Positions 6,462 to 15,190 of a DNA stretch of 39,714 nt are shown in pieces (within the stretch, counting starts at the first letter, position 1; every line of letters begins with the position of its first letter). Source of the stretch: an uncultured Sphingomonadaceae bacterium. Lineage in GTDB: Bacteria > Pseudomonadota > Alphaproteobacteria > Sphingomonadales > Sphingomonadaceae. The translations under genes were made by a program, and so were the position numbers. Under the pieces are notes generated by a model. That model was not told the DNA's origin. It was given only the letters and a program-made list of their open reading frames with translations, and did not search any database. The stretch is from NCBI GenBank assembly GCA_902806235.1, contig CADCVW010000101.1, positions 1-39,714 of the forward strand, written 5' to 3'.

Positions 6462-8327
6462 CTACCCCTTCCTGGCCGAGATGTAGGCGTCGACCTGCTG
6501 CTCCAGCACGTCCAGCGGCAGGGAGCCGTTGCCGAGCACGACCTCGTGGAAATCGCGGATGTCGAAGCGGGGTCCCAGCGCCTGCTCGGCCTTGCGCCGA
6601 AGCGCGACGATCCGCAGCTGGCCGATTTTGTAGCTGGTCGCCTGGCCCGGGTTGTTGATGTAGCGCTCGACCTCCTTGACGATGTCGCGCTCGGATAGGA
6701 GCGAGTTGTCCTGGAAGTAGGCGATCGCCCGCTCGCGCGTCCAACGCTTGGCGTGTAGCCCGGTGTCGGTGACGAGGCGGACGGCGCGCCAGAGCTCTAG
6801 GCTCAGGTGGCCGAACAGCGAATAGGGATCCTGGTAGAAGCCCATCTCGCGCCCTAGCCGCTCGGCGTAGAGGCCCCAGCCCTCGACGTAGGCGCCGTAG
6901 AAGCCGAAGCGGCGGAACTTGGGCAGGCCGCCGAGCTCCTGCTGGCGGGCGATCTGAAAATGGTGGCCGGGGGCACCTTCATGGTAGCTGATACCCTCCG
7001 TCTGGGGCTTCAGCACCTGGTTCATGTCGGCCAGGTTGACGTAATAGATGCCCGGCCGCGACCCGTCGGGCGTCGGCTGGTTGTAGAAGGCGACAGACGC
7101 GGTGGCTTCGCGGAACTTCTCCACCGCGCGGACCTCGAGCGGGGCCTTCGGCAGCGTACGGAAGTAGCGGGGTGCCTGCGCCATCGCCTGGGCGACGAAG
7201 GCGTCGGCGTCCTTTAAATACTGCTGCCGGCCGGCGTCGCTGTTCGGATATTTGAACTGCGGCCCGTTCTTGATGTGCGCGAAGAACTGCTGAAGCGTGC
7301 CGCGGAAGCCGACGCGCTCCTTAATTACCTCCATCTCGGCCTGGATGCGCTTCACCTCCGACAGTCCGAGATCGTGGATCTGGTCGGCAGTCATGTCCGT
7401 GGTCGTGAAGAAGCGGAGCCGGTCGGCGTAGTAGCGGTCGCCCTGCGGCAGCCGCCACGCGCCCGCGTCGCTGATCGCCTTGGGCTCTATCGCGTCGAGC
7501 GTTGCAAGGAACGTCCCATAGCCGCGCCGGAAAGGGCCGGCGAGCGCCGCGCTCGCTTCCCCGATCAGCCGCTCCTTGACCGTCGCCGGCGCGTCCAGGG
7601 CGCCAACCTTTTTTCGGAAATCGGCGAGGAGCGTGCCATCGGAGCCCGCCGCGAACGGCGCGCCGGCCAACACCTTGCGCGCGTCAGCGCGGACGGGGGC
7701 GAAGACGAAGCGCGGCGGGACGATACCCATCCCGGCCTGCGTCCGGACCACGCCGGCGACTTCCGTCATCACCCGCTCCACCTCGCGCAGGCGCGAAACA
7801 TAGGCTTCGGCGTCGGCGACGGTGCCGACCCGGTGTTGGTTGATCAGGAACACCGGCAGCTGGCCGGCCGGGCTGCCGTTGGTCGAGAAGAGGAACTGGT
7901 GCCAGCGCCATGCGAACTGGCGGCGGCCGTTCTCCGCGCCGTCCTCGAAGAGCCGAAAGCTGAGCCGGCCGGTGGGGCTCAAGCGCGCGGGGTCGAACTC
8001 GGCGCGCAGGCGCCGGAGCTGCGCTTCGGCGAGTTCGCGCCGCCGGACGCGGGCGGCGTCGCTATAGTCGTCGAGCTCGCCGTAGCGCTGCTTGACGCCG
8101 AGCCCGGTGAGGGTTTCTGGGCTGAGCGCCGTCGCCTCGTCGAACGCCCGGTCGAGGAAGGCGAGCAGCCGCCGATCCTCGCTCGCCGCGTCGGCGGGGG
8201 CCTGCTGCTCCGTCGCGGACGGCGCGGCTTCCGCGCGCCGGCGCTCGGCGGTGGCGCAGCCGGCCGTGGCCAGGAGGAGGCAGAGCAGCGGGAGCTTCGG
8301 TCGCAAGGGCGTCGTCCTCATGTTCAT
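6462..8327 (-). CDS. DUF885 family lipoprotein, putative zinc metallopeptidase
   Basis: A 621-residue protein with a lipoprotein signal (LLCLLLATAGC, Cys at about 24), so it is likely periplasm-facing and membrane-anchored. The DUF885 core has the family's metal motif HEGAPGHHFQ at 449-458 and a downstream YVEGWGLYAERL segment whose Glu482 is a candidate third ligand; these proteins are considered gluzincin-like peptidases, but few have been assayed. I chose ATG 8327 (another ATG is at 8321), because the longer opening adds 62 Arg-rich residues ahead of the signal peptide. The next upstream gene in the same direction is an M14 carboxypeptidase, suggesting an exported peptide-degrading pair. 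Substrate unknown. Confidence 0.88.
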   Translation of the reverse strand: MNMRTTPLRPKLPLLCLLLATAGCATAERRRAEAAPSATEQQAPADAASEDRRLLAFLDRAFDEATALSPETLTGLGVKQRYGELDDYSDAARVRRRELAEAQLRRLRAEFDPARLSPTGRLSFRLFEDGAENGRRQFAWRWHQFLFSTNGSPAGQLPVFLINQHRVGTVADAEAYVSRLREVERVMTEVAGVVRTQAGMGIVPPRFVFAPVRADARKVLAGAPFAAGSDGTLLADFRKKVGALDAPATVKERLIGEASAALAGPFRRGYGTFLATLDAIEPKAISDAGAWRLPQGDRYYADRLRFFTTTDMTADQIHDLGLSEVKRIQAEMEVIKERVGFRGTLQQFFAHIKNGPQFKYPNSDAGRQQYLKDADAFVAQAMAQAPRYFRTLPKAPLEVRAVEKFREATASVAFYNQPTPDGSRPGIYYVNLADMNQVLKPQTEGISYHEGAPGHHFQIARQQELGGLPKFRRFGFYGAYVEGWGLYAERLGREMGFYQDPYSLFGHLSLELWRAVRLVTDTGLHAKRWTRERAIAYFQDNSLLSERDIVKEVERYINNPGQATSYKIGQLRIVALRRKAEQALGPRFDIRDFHEVVLGNGSLPLDVLEQQVDAYISARKG

Positions 8328-8440
8328 CGCAAGGCTTCTAGCACCGGCCTGTCCCTGATCCAGTTTCGGCGGTCGGCGAGAGTTCGCCGCGCGAGCGGCC
8401 CACTCTTCCTGATGCTGCTCCCTGCGGCGTCCCGCCCCGC

Positions 8441-10216
8441 TCAATCCACCTCGCGGCCGATCGGGTAGAGCAGGTGGCGCTCGTCGTAATAGGGCGTGCG
8501 CTCGTAGAACCAAGCGAGCCGGGCGTCGCCGTCACCCGCGAAGACGGGGTCGGCCGCCAGCTTCGCCTCGAACTCCGCCCGGAGCTTCGGGTCCGCCGCC
8601 AGCATCCGCTCGGCCAAGGGGGCGATCGCGTAGCCCTCGATATACTCGGTCCGCTGCAGGATCTCGGGGAAGTAGTTCCAGGCGAGCAGCGAGTCGGGGC
8701 TTTCCGCCTCCAGCAGTGCCGCCGCGACGAGCGCCAGCGGCTGGTCGCTCGGCACGCGTACGGAGCCGGGCGGCATCGTGACCGTGCGACGCTCGCGCAG
8801 GAACGCGGCGGCGAGCGGCACGTGGCCTTCGCTGGCGAGGCCGAGCTTCGGGTCGCGCAGCCGCGTCATCTCAAGCGCCACCGCGCGCGGCGCGGCGACT
8901 GGTTCGACCCGGACGCCGTGTAGCCGCAGCCGCTCGATCGCCTCCGGCAAGGTCGCGGGCACCCACCAGGCGCGGGGCAACGCCGCCGTCAGCTCGGGTT
9001 CGGCGCCGAACACGGATGCGTCGAAGGTCACCGGTCGGCCCAGCCAGCGCAGCTCGTCGCGCCCGGAGGCGGGCGAACGGTAGCGCTCGTAAGCTACGCT
9101 CTTGAACGGGACGGTGTAGAGCGGGCGCGCCAGCGGCTTCCAGCGCAGCACGACCTCTCGCGGGCGGGACGCTCGGTCCTGCGCGATCGCCGCGCGCAGC
9201 GTCGCGCCTTCGCGGCCCGCCAGCCGCAGCGCTTCTTCCACGAAGACGTAGGTGCCGAGCACGCGGCGGCGGTAGGGCTTAAGCGAGTGCGTCTCGAGCA
9301 GCACCGTGGGCACGCGCGCGTGGTCGCCGTAACCGGTCGAGAAGCGCGGTGTGTCGGGATCGAGGCGGATGCCCTTCTCCGGCGCGCGGTTGTCGACCGC
9401 TTCGACGTACAAGCCCGGCATGTGCCCAGCGCGCGTCAGCGCCCGGTCCATCGCCGGCCGGAACCGGCCGTCGAGCCACCGCCCGATCGCGGGCGACTTG
9501 GCGTAAAAGCCGCGCCAGCCGGAGAAGGCGTAGGTGATGTCGTACTGATGGTCGGTCCCGTCCGTGACGTGCAGGTCGAGGTACAGCACGGGGTCGAGCC
9601 GGCGGATCAGCCCGATCATGGCGCGCATCTCGGGCGCGTCCGCCTTCAGATAGTCGCGGTTGAGGTTAAGGTTCCGCGCCGTGGTGCGCCAGCCCTGCTC
9701 CTGCGGGCCGCGCTGGTTGGGGCGGCTCCAGCGGCTCGACCGTTCGTGCCCGTCGGCGTTGAAGATCGGTACGAACACGAGATCGACCCGATCGAGGAGT
9801 CGGTCCTTGCCGCGCAGCGCGATGTCGCGGAGCAGCATCAGCCCAGCGTCCTTGCCGTCGATCTCGCCCGCGTGGATGCCGGCCTGGACCAGCACCACCG
9901 GCCTGCGCGCCGCGCTCGGCTTGGCCGCGCGAACGAAATACATCTCGCGGCCTTCTGAGGTCAGGCCGAAGCGCTCCATGGTGATCAGCGGGGAAGCGGC
10001 GTCCAGCCGGTCGAGCCAGGCGCGCGTCTCCGCGTAGCTCGGCGTGGTCGCGAAGCCGGCGGCCTCGGCCGGCGTAATCCAGGGATCGCCGGGCCGGGCC
10101 GCCAGCTGCTCGCTCGCGCCCGACCAGGGCCGGACGGGAGGCAGCGGGGCTTCGAGGGGCGCTTGCGCCCGGAGGGCGGTGGCGAGCGGCAGGAGCAGGA
10201 GGGCGAGACCTTTCAT
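8441..10216 (-). CDS. M14 family zinc carboxypeptidase, exported
   Basis: A 591-residue protein starting with a signal peptide (MKGLALLLLPLATALRAQA, cleavage likely after AQA). The M14 catalytic residues are visible: zinc ligands HAGE (His115, Glu118), third ligand His216 in LDLHVTDGTD, and catalytic Glu308 in LLETHSL. These enzymes remove C-terminal residues from peptides; the C-terminal 280 residues form an extra region with no recognised fold, common in the larger M14 proteins of this group. ATG 10216 is preferred over a long upstream opening that has no signal peptide and runs into the P450 gene on the other strand. No strong ribosome site is visible. It is divergent from the CYP102-type gene and shares its 136-nt upstream region. 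Confidence 0.9.
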   Translation of the reverse strand: MKGLALLLLPLATALRAQAPLEAPLPPVRPWSGASEQLAARPGDPWITPAEAAGFATTPSYAETRAWLDRLDAASPLITMERFGLTSEGREMYFVRAAKPSAARRPVVLVQAGIHAGEIDGKDAGLMLLRDIALRGKDRLLDRVDLVFVPIFNADGHERSSRWSRPNQRGPQEQGWRTTARNLNLNRDYLKADAPEMRAMIGLIRRLDPVLYLDLHVTDGTDHQYDITYAFSGWRGFYAKSPAIGRWLDGRFRPAMDRALTRAGHMPGLYVEAVDNRAPEKGIRLDPDTPRFSTGYGDHARVPTVLLETHSLKPYRRRVLGTYVFVEEALRLAGREGATLRAAIAQDRASRPREVVLRWKPLARPLYTVPFKSVAYERYRSPASGRDELRWLGRPVTFDASVFGAEPELTAALPRAWWVPATLPEAIERLRLHGVRVEPVAAPRAVALEMTRLRDPKLGLASEGHVPLAAAFLRERRTVTMPPGSVRVPSDQPLALVAAALLEAESPDSLLAWNYFPEILQRTEYIEGYAIAPLAERMLAADPKLRAEFEAKLAADPVFAGDGDARLAWFYERTPYYDERHLLYPIGREVD

Positions 10217-10259
10217 GCGGCCCGGCTTAGCTCGAAGTTCGGCGCGTGCAACGCAGCAG

Positions 10260-10281
10260 CTATTGACATTTCTGTCAATAG
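10260..10281. promoter_or_regulatory. perfect inverted repeat, likely operator of the P450 fusion gene
   Basis: CTATTGACA (10260-10268) and TGTCAATAG (10273-10281) are exact reverse complements around TTTC. The left arm contains TTGACA, the -35 consensus, so a bound repressor would cover the promoter. The site lies between the divergent M14 and P450 fusion genes, 71 nt before the P450 start. Palindromes of this size suit TetR-family repressors; CYP102A1 of Bacillus megaterium is controlled by the TetR-type BM3R1. No TetR gene is present nearby. No T tract follows, and the divergent setting argues against a terminator. Confidence 0.68.
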
Positions 10282-10352
10282 ATGGCGATGGAGCCCTGGC
10301 CGGTGTCGCGCTACCAGATGAACAAGCGCCCTGCCGGGGTGAGGAGATGAAC

Positions 10353-13300
10353 ATGCGGCCCGAAGCGAACATCCCTTCCGCGCCCAAGCTGCCTGTGCTC
10401 GGGCACCTGCACCAGATCCCCAGCGGCGGGTTAATCCAGCACCTGACGGAAGTCAGCGGCCGGCACCCAGAAGGCATCTTCCACCTGTGGTTCGGCAAGT
10501 TCCCCGGCCTGTTCGTGTCCGATCCCGACCTCGTCGCCGAGCTGTCGGACGAGAACCGCTTCCGCAAATACCCGTCGCGCCCGCTGAAGGCGCTTCGCCC
10601 ACTGGTCGGCGACGGGCTGTTCACCGCTTTCACCGAGGAGCCGAACTGGGGCCGCGCGCACCGCATCCTGCTGCCCGCCTTTAGCCAGCGCGCGATGCGC
10701 GGCTATTTCGACCTGCTCCGTGACGTCGCCGAGCAGCTCGCGGCCAAGTGGGAGCGGCTGGAGGGCCAGGACCTCCACGTCTCCGACGACATGACCCGGC
10801 TGACGCTGGAAAGCATCGCGCTCGCCGGCTTCGGGCGGAGCTTCGACAGCTTCGAGCGCGAGGAGCTCGACCCCTTCCTCCAGGCAATGGGCGTGGCGCT
10901 GGAGGCCACGCTAAAGAACCTCACCCGGCTGCCCATCCAGCAGAAGCTCGCGCCCCGGCGCGAGGCGCGCGCCTTCGACAACAGCGTGCGCACCATGAAC
11001 GAGGTGGTCGACCGCGTCATCGCCGAGCGCCGCGCCCGGCCTGACCCGCAAGCGCGCGACCTCCTCAACCTGATGCTCACCGCGGTCGACCCGGAGACGG
11101 GCGAGGGCCTGGACGACCTCAACATCCGCTATCAGGTGCTCACCTTCCTGATCGCCGGGCACGAGACTACCAGCGGGCTCCTGACCTTCGCGCTCCACCT
11201 GCTGCTCCGCCACCCCCACGTTCTCGCCCGCGCATACGCCGAGGTGGATCGCGTGCTGCCCGGCGACGCGCGGCTGGAGTACGGCGACGTGGCCAAGCTC
11301 GACGTAATCGGCCGCGTGCTGGACGAAACGCTCCGCCTGTGGCCGACCGCGCCCGGCTTCACCGTCGCGCCGCGCGGCGAGGAGGTGATCGGCGGCCGCT
11401 ACCGCCTGCCCAAGGACCGGCAGGTCAACGTGGTCGTCCCTGCACTCCACCGCAGCCCCAAGGCGTGGGACCGGCCGGAGGAGTTCGACATCGACCGCTG
11501 GCTGCCCGAGCGCGCGGAGGAACTCCACCCGCACGCCTACAAGCCGTTCGGCAACGGCGCGCGCGCCTGCATCGGCCGCCAGTTCGCGCTCTTGGAGGCG
11601 AAGATCGCATTGGCCGTGGTGCTGCAGCGCTTCGCGCTCCACGACCCGCACGGTTACCGGCTGGAGATCAAAGAAACGCTGACCATCAAGCCGCACGACT
11701 TCTTCGTCCGCGCGCGCCGCCGCCGGCCGGAGGAGCGGCTGGCGGTCGCCGCGCCGGAGCCGGCGGCGACCGCGCCGGTCGCGGTCGGCGGCGTGGCGGG
11801 CGCCGGCCAGCGGCTCACCGTGCTCCACGGCACGAGCCTCGGCACCGCGCGCGACGTCGCCGAGCAGGCCGCGGCGCGGGCCATGCGCGACGGGTTCGAC
11901 ACGGTCGCCATGTCGCTTGACGACGCATTCGACGCGCCGCCCGCCGACGGCGTCCTCGTGATCGTCACCGCCACCTACAACGGCCGCGCCCCCGACAGCG
12001 CGGTGCGGCTGGAGCGCGCGATCGCCGAGGGCCGTCTGGCGGAAGTGCGCTGGCCGGAGATGCGCTTCGCCGTGCTCGGCATCGGCAACAGCCAGTGGCC
12101 GAACTACCAAGCCTTTCCCAAGCTGCTCGACCGCAGCCTCGAAGGAGCGGGCGCGCGACGGCTCGTGCCACGCGGCGAGGCGGACGGGAACGGGGATTTC
12201 GAGGGCGGGGTGGACGCCTTCGTTGCCAAGCTCTGGGCGTCGCTCGGCGCGACGGCCAGCGCGGCGGAGGACGACGCGCTGGAGCTGACGCTGGTCGATC
12301 GCGCCGCGGCGCGGCGTGAGGTCCTGCCGGGCCAGGCCCAGCTCTTCGAGGTGCTAGAGAACCGCGAGCTGGTAACCCCCGCGCCGCCCAGCCTGTGGGA
12401 TTTCGCGAAGGAAGCCCCGCGCGGCTCGACCCGGCACCTCCGGCTGCGGTTGCCGGAGGGCACGACCTACCGCACCGGCGACCATCTGGCGGTCTACGCG
12501 CGCAACCGGCCGGAGCTGGTCGACGAGGCGCTGCAACTGTTCGGCGTCGCCAGTGACGCGTTGGTGCGGCTCGACGGCGGCGCGGGCCGCCTCCGCCATC
12601 TCCCGCTCGGCCGCACGCTGCCAGCGCGACAGCTGCTGGCGGATTATGTCGACCTACAAGAGACGGCTTCCCGGCGCGCGGTGGAGCGCCTGGGCGGCTT
12701 CACCCGCTGCCCGCACACCCGCGCGGCGCTCGAACGGCTGGCCCGCGAGGACTATCAGGCGGAGGTCGGCGACAAGCGCGTGACCCTGCTCGACCTGCTC
12801 CGCGCCTACCCCGCGCTCGACGTGCCGCTCGCCGCCTTCGTGGCCGCCAGCCCGGCGATCCAGCCGCGCTTCTACTCGATCGCCTCCTCGCCGCGCGTTT
12901 CGCCGGACGCGGTGGACCTGCTCGTCGGCACGCTCTCCGCCCCCGCCTGGTCGGGCGCGGGTCGGCACGAGGGCTTCGCCTCCACCTACCTGCGCGATGC
13001 CGCCCCAGACGAGCGCGTGCTCGGCTTCCTGCGCTCGCCCAACCCGCCCTTCGCGCCGCCGGAGGACGCGTCGGCGCCGCTGATCCTGGTCGGCCCCGGC
13101 ACTGGCTTCGCGCCGTTCCGCGGCTTCCTCCAGGACCGCGAAGCGCGGCGCGCGGCGGGCGAGGTCGTGGGCGAAAGCCTCCTCTTCTTCGGCTGCCGCC
13201 ACCCCGACCACGACTGGTTCTTCCGCGACGAGATGGAGCGCTGGGTGGCCGATGGCGCGACCAACCTCCACCTCGCCTTCTCCGCGGTCGACGGGCACCC

Positions 13301-13541
13301 CTGGCGTTTCGTGCAGGACGCGCTGTGGGCCGAGCAGGAGGCGGTCTGGGGCGCGCTCCAGCGGGGCGCGCAGCTCTATGTCTGCGGCGACGGGCGCTTC
13401 ATGGCGCCCGCGGTGCGCGACGCGCTGGTCCGCATCCACCAGCAGCAGGCCGGCGCCACCCACGCCCACGCCTCCGCCTGGCTCGAGGAGCTGATCGAGG
13501 ACGGGCGCTACCACCAGGACGTCTTCGGTTTCGGCAAGTAA
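10353..13541 (+). CDS. self-sufficient cytochrome P450 / NADPH-P450 reductase fusion (CYP102 type)
   Basis: A 1062-residue single-chain monooxygenase, close in length to P450 BM3 (about 1049). The heme domain (1 to about 460) has I-helix AGHETTS (Thr272), ExxR in DETLRLW and the heme loop FGNGARACIG with proximal Cys406. GDGLF keeps the Phe equivalent to BM3 Phe87. The FMN domain (about 488-635) has TSLGTA and TATYNGRAPD. The FAD/NADPH part has RFYSIASS (839 onward) and GPGTGFAPFRG (914 onward). CYP102 enzymes hydroxylate medium- to long-chain fatty acids at subterminal positions using NADPH and O2 in the cytoplasm; that substrate class is inferred. ATG 10353 is 6 nt after GAGGAG; ATG 10347 directly abuts it. 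The residues aligned to BM3 Arg47 and Tyr51 are not evident. Confidence 0.95.
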   Translation: MRPEANIPSAPKLPVLGHLHQIPSGGLIQHLTEVSGRHPEGIFHLWFGKFPGLFVSDPDLVAELSDENRFRKYPSRPLKALRPLVGDGLFTAFTEEPNWGRAHRILLPAFSQRAMRGYFDLLRDVAEQLAAKWERLEGQDLHVSDDMTRLTLESIALAGFGRSFDSFEREELDPFLQAMGVALEATLKNLTRLPIQQKLAPRREARAFDNSVRTMNEVVDRVIAERRARPDPQARDLLNLMLTAVDPETGEGLDDLNIRYQVLTFLIAGHETTSGLLTFALHLLLRHPHVLARAYAEVDRVLPGDARLEYGDVAKLDVIGRVLDETLRLWPTAPGFTVAPRGEEVIGGRYRLPKDRQVNVVVPALHRSPKAWDRPEEFDIDRWLPERAEELHPHAYKPFGNGARACIGRQFALLEAKIALAVVLQRFALHDPHGYRLEIKETLTIKPHDFFVRARRRRPEERLAVAAPEPAATAPVAVGGVAGAGQRLTVLHGTSLGTARDVAEQAAARAMRDGFDTVAMSLDDAFDAPPADGVLVIVTATYNGRAPDSAVRLERAIAEGRLAEVRWPEMRFAVLGIGNSQWPNYQAFPKLLDRSLEGAGARRLVPRGEADGNGDFEGGVDAFVAKLWASLGATASAAEDDALELTLVDRAAARREVLPGQAQLFEVLENRELVTPAPPSLWDFAKEAPRGSTRHLRLRLPEGTTYRTGDHLAVYARNRPELVDEALQLFGVASDALVRLDGGAGRLRHLPLGRTLPARQLLADYVDLQETASRRAVERLGGFTRCPHTRAALERLAREDYQAEVGDKRVTLLDLLRAYPALDVPLAAFVAASPAIQPRFYSIASSPRVSPDAVDLLVGTLSAPAWSGAGRHEGFASTYLRDAAPDERVLGFLRSPNPPFAPPEDASAPLILVGPGTGFAPFRGFLQDREARRAAGEVVGESLLFFGCRHPDHDWFFRDEMERWVADGATNLHLAFSAVDGHPWRFVQDALWAEQEAVWGALQRGAQLYVCGDGRFMAPAVRDALVRIHQQQAGATHAHASAWLEELIEDGRYHQDVFGFGK

Positions 13542-13636
13542 GCGGGGGCGGCCGGCTCGCGCCGACCGGCGGACCGTGACGCCGTCGGCCCGCCCCGCGC
13601 TATCCCGCGCGGCGCCGACCGGCTAGCCTCCCGCCG

Positions 13637-14878
13637 ATGAGCGGAAGGAGCGAATGGCGCGCGGGCTGGCCGGTGGTCGCGGGGGCGGCGCTGGCGATCG
13701 GCGCGGGGCCAGGGCTGTACCAGAATCTGTCGAGCCTGCTGGTGCCCGGCATCTCCGTCGAATTCGGCTGGACCCGCGGCGAGATCGCCACCGCGGCGGG
13801 GGTCGGGCTGGTCGGGGCGCTGCTGTTCCCGTTGTTCGGCCGCGCGGTCGATCGCTTGGGCGCGCGGGTCGTGATGCTGTTCGGGATGCTGGTGCTGGCG
13901 GCGAGCTACCTGTTGCTGGCGGGTCTGGCCGGCAAATTGTGGCAGTATCAGCTGCTGACGCTCGGCGTCGCCTTGTCCGTGCCGGGCACGGGGACGCTGG
14001 TCTGGGGCAAGCTGATCGCCGCGCGCTTCGTCGCGGCGCGCGGCGCGGCGCTGGCGGTGGCGACCTCGGGGCTGCCGGTCACCACCTTGCTGTTCGCGCC
14101 CGCGCTCGGCTGGGCGATCGCCGCCTGGGGCTGGCGCGGCGGGGCGCTGCTGCTCGCGGCCTTGGTCGCGGGCGTAGCGCTGCCGCTGTCCCTGCTCGCG
14201 ATCCGGGGCGTACCGGACCGCCCGGTCGCGCCGCTCGAAGGCGCGGCGGGGTCGGAGCCGCCGCCCGTCGGGCCGACCGCCCGCGAGGCGCGCCGCTCCG
14301 GCCGCTTCTGGTACCTCGCCGGGAGCGCGGCGTTGATCAACGTCGCCACCGTCGGGCTCGTCACCCAGCTTGTGCCATTCGGGCTCGACCGCGGGCTCGG
14401 GCCGACGGAGGCACCGTGGCTGCTCACCGCCTACGGCCTGTCGCAGCTCGTCGGGCGGCTCGGCATGGGAGTGCTGATCGATCGAGTCAGCCCGCAGCGC
14501 GCGGCGGCGGCGGTGGCGCTGGTTTCTGCCGCGGCCTTCGCCGGGCTGCTGCTCGGCGCGGCCGAGCTGCCGACGTTGTTCGCCCTAGTCTTCCTCGCCG
14601 GGTTGATGAACGGGGCGGACCAGGATCTGCTGCCCTTCTTCGCCGCGCGGCTGTTTGGGCTGCGCGCCTACGGCGAGCTGTTCGGGACGGTGCTCACGGT
14701 GGCGCTGCTCGGCACCGCTCTGGGCATCGTCGGCTTCGGACGGTTGCACGACGCGACGGGCGGCTACGCGGTAGCGCTGGGCATCGCCTGCGCCGGGCTC
14801 GTGATCACCGCGGGGCTATTTCTGGGGCTGCGCGAGCCGGAGCGGGCGATGGAGCGAGCTGCGTCCGATCCGATCTAG
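13637..14878 (+). CDS. major facilitator superfamily transporter
   Basis: A 413-residue membrane protein with the 12-helix MFS pattern. The conserved loop between helices 2 and 3 is present as GRAVDRLGARVVMLFG (about residues 70-85), with a second-half counterpart GMGVLIDRVSPQRA (about 275-288) after a hydrophilic central loop (about 195-220). The overall style resembles monocarboxylate/oxalate-formate type MFS proteins; the cargo is unknown. Another frame is open across the same region but lacks hydrophobic helices. It lies 95 nt after the P450 fusion on the same strand, so joint transcription is possible, and it may carry a P450 substrate or product. The start is not fixed by a strong ribosome site. 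Confidence 0.85.
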   Translation: MSGRSEWRAGWPVVAGAALAIGAGPGLYQNLSSLLVPGISVEFGWTRGEIATAAGVGLVGALLFPLFGRAVDRLGARVVMLFGMLVLAASYLLLAGLAGKLWQYQLLTLGVALSVPGTGTLVWGKLIAARFVAARGAALAVATSGLPVTTLLFAPALGWAIAAWGWRGGALLLAALVAGVALPLSLLAIRGVPDRPVAPLEGAAGSEPPPVGPTAREARRSGRFWYLAGSAALINVATVGLVTQLVPFGLDRGLGPTEAPWLLTAYGLSQLVGRLGMGVLIDRVSPQRAAAAVALVSAAAFAGLLLGAAELPTLFALVFLAGLMNGADQDLLPFFAARLFGLRAYGELFGTVLTVALLGTALGIVGFGRLHDATGGYAVALGIACAGLVITAGLFLGLREPERAMERAASDPI

Positions 14879-14888
14879 ACCGGTCGCC

Positions 14889-14954
14889 CTGAGCTTGTCG
14901 AAGGGCTCTCCTTTTTCCGGCGTCGGAAGAAAGGAAGGGCTTCGACAAGCTCAG
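14889..14954. repeat. long hairpin of the sphingomonad CTGAGCTTGTCGAAG repeat family
   Basis: CTGAGCTTGTCGAAG (14889-14903) is exactly reverse-complementary to CTTCGACAAGCTCAG (14940-14954). The sequence between them also pairs (CTTTTTCCG with CGGAAGAAAG around GCGT), giving an almost continuous stem of about 31 base positions per side with a few mismatches. It lies between the convergent ends of the MFS gene and the ligase-kinase operon, so it may act as a bidirectional terminator. The motif is a well-known intergenic repeat in sphingomonad genomes. Confidence 0.78.
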
Positions 14955-14996
14955 CCCAAACAGTGGGGGAATATCTCATCCGAGGGAACGGTAGCG

Positions 14997-15176
14997 TCAG
15001 CGCAGCTTAGCGATTTTGAGCCCGTCCGTCTTGGCGCGCTCCTTCACCGACTCCTCGCTGCGGGTGAGCGCCTTGGCGATCGCCTTGAGCGCCATGCCCT
15101 TGCCCGCGAGCAGGTGCAGCTTCTGTAGCTCGTCGCTCGTCCAGGGCTGCCGATGCCGCTCGAACCGTTCCGCCAC
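14997..15176 (-). CDS. small HTH-like protein, last gene of the acyl-CoA operon
   Basis: A protein of about 59 residues with the pattern PWTSDELQKLHLLAGKGMALKAIAKAL, then TRSEESVKERAKTDGLKI. The Trp followed by an acidic helix and a second helix with KAIAKAL...SVKERA resembles a Myb/SANT-like or homeodomain-like helix-turn-helix, as in other short alphaproteobacterial DNA-binding proteins. TTG 15179 and GTG 15176 are both possible starts; a run of G residues (GAGGGGGG in the transcript) lies 5-8 nt upstream of them. It follows the previous gene by 11-14 nt on the same strand. I do not recognise a named family. A regulatory role for the operon is only a guess. Confidence 0.6.
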   Translation of the reverse strand: MAERFERHRQPWTSDELQKLHLLAGKGMALKAIAKALTRSEESVKERAKTDGLKIAKLR

Positions 15177-15190
15177 CAAGCCCGCCCCCC

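Noticed and set aside
7275..8468. Long open frame opposite the DUF885 gene (397 codons)
   Set aside because: It is an antisense shadow of a well-supported gene in GC-rich DNA, with no family motifs and no ribosome site.
13559..13623. 12-bp direct repeat GCGCCGACCGGC before the MFS gene
   Set aside because: GC-rich repeats of this size are expected by chance in this DNA, and nothing links it to a regulator.
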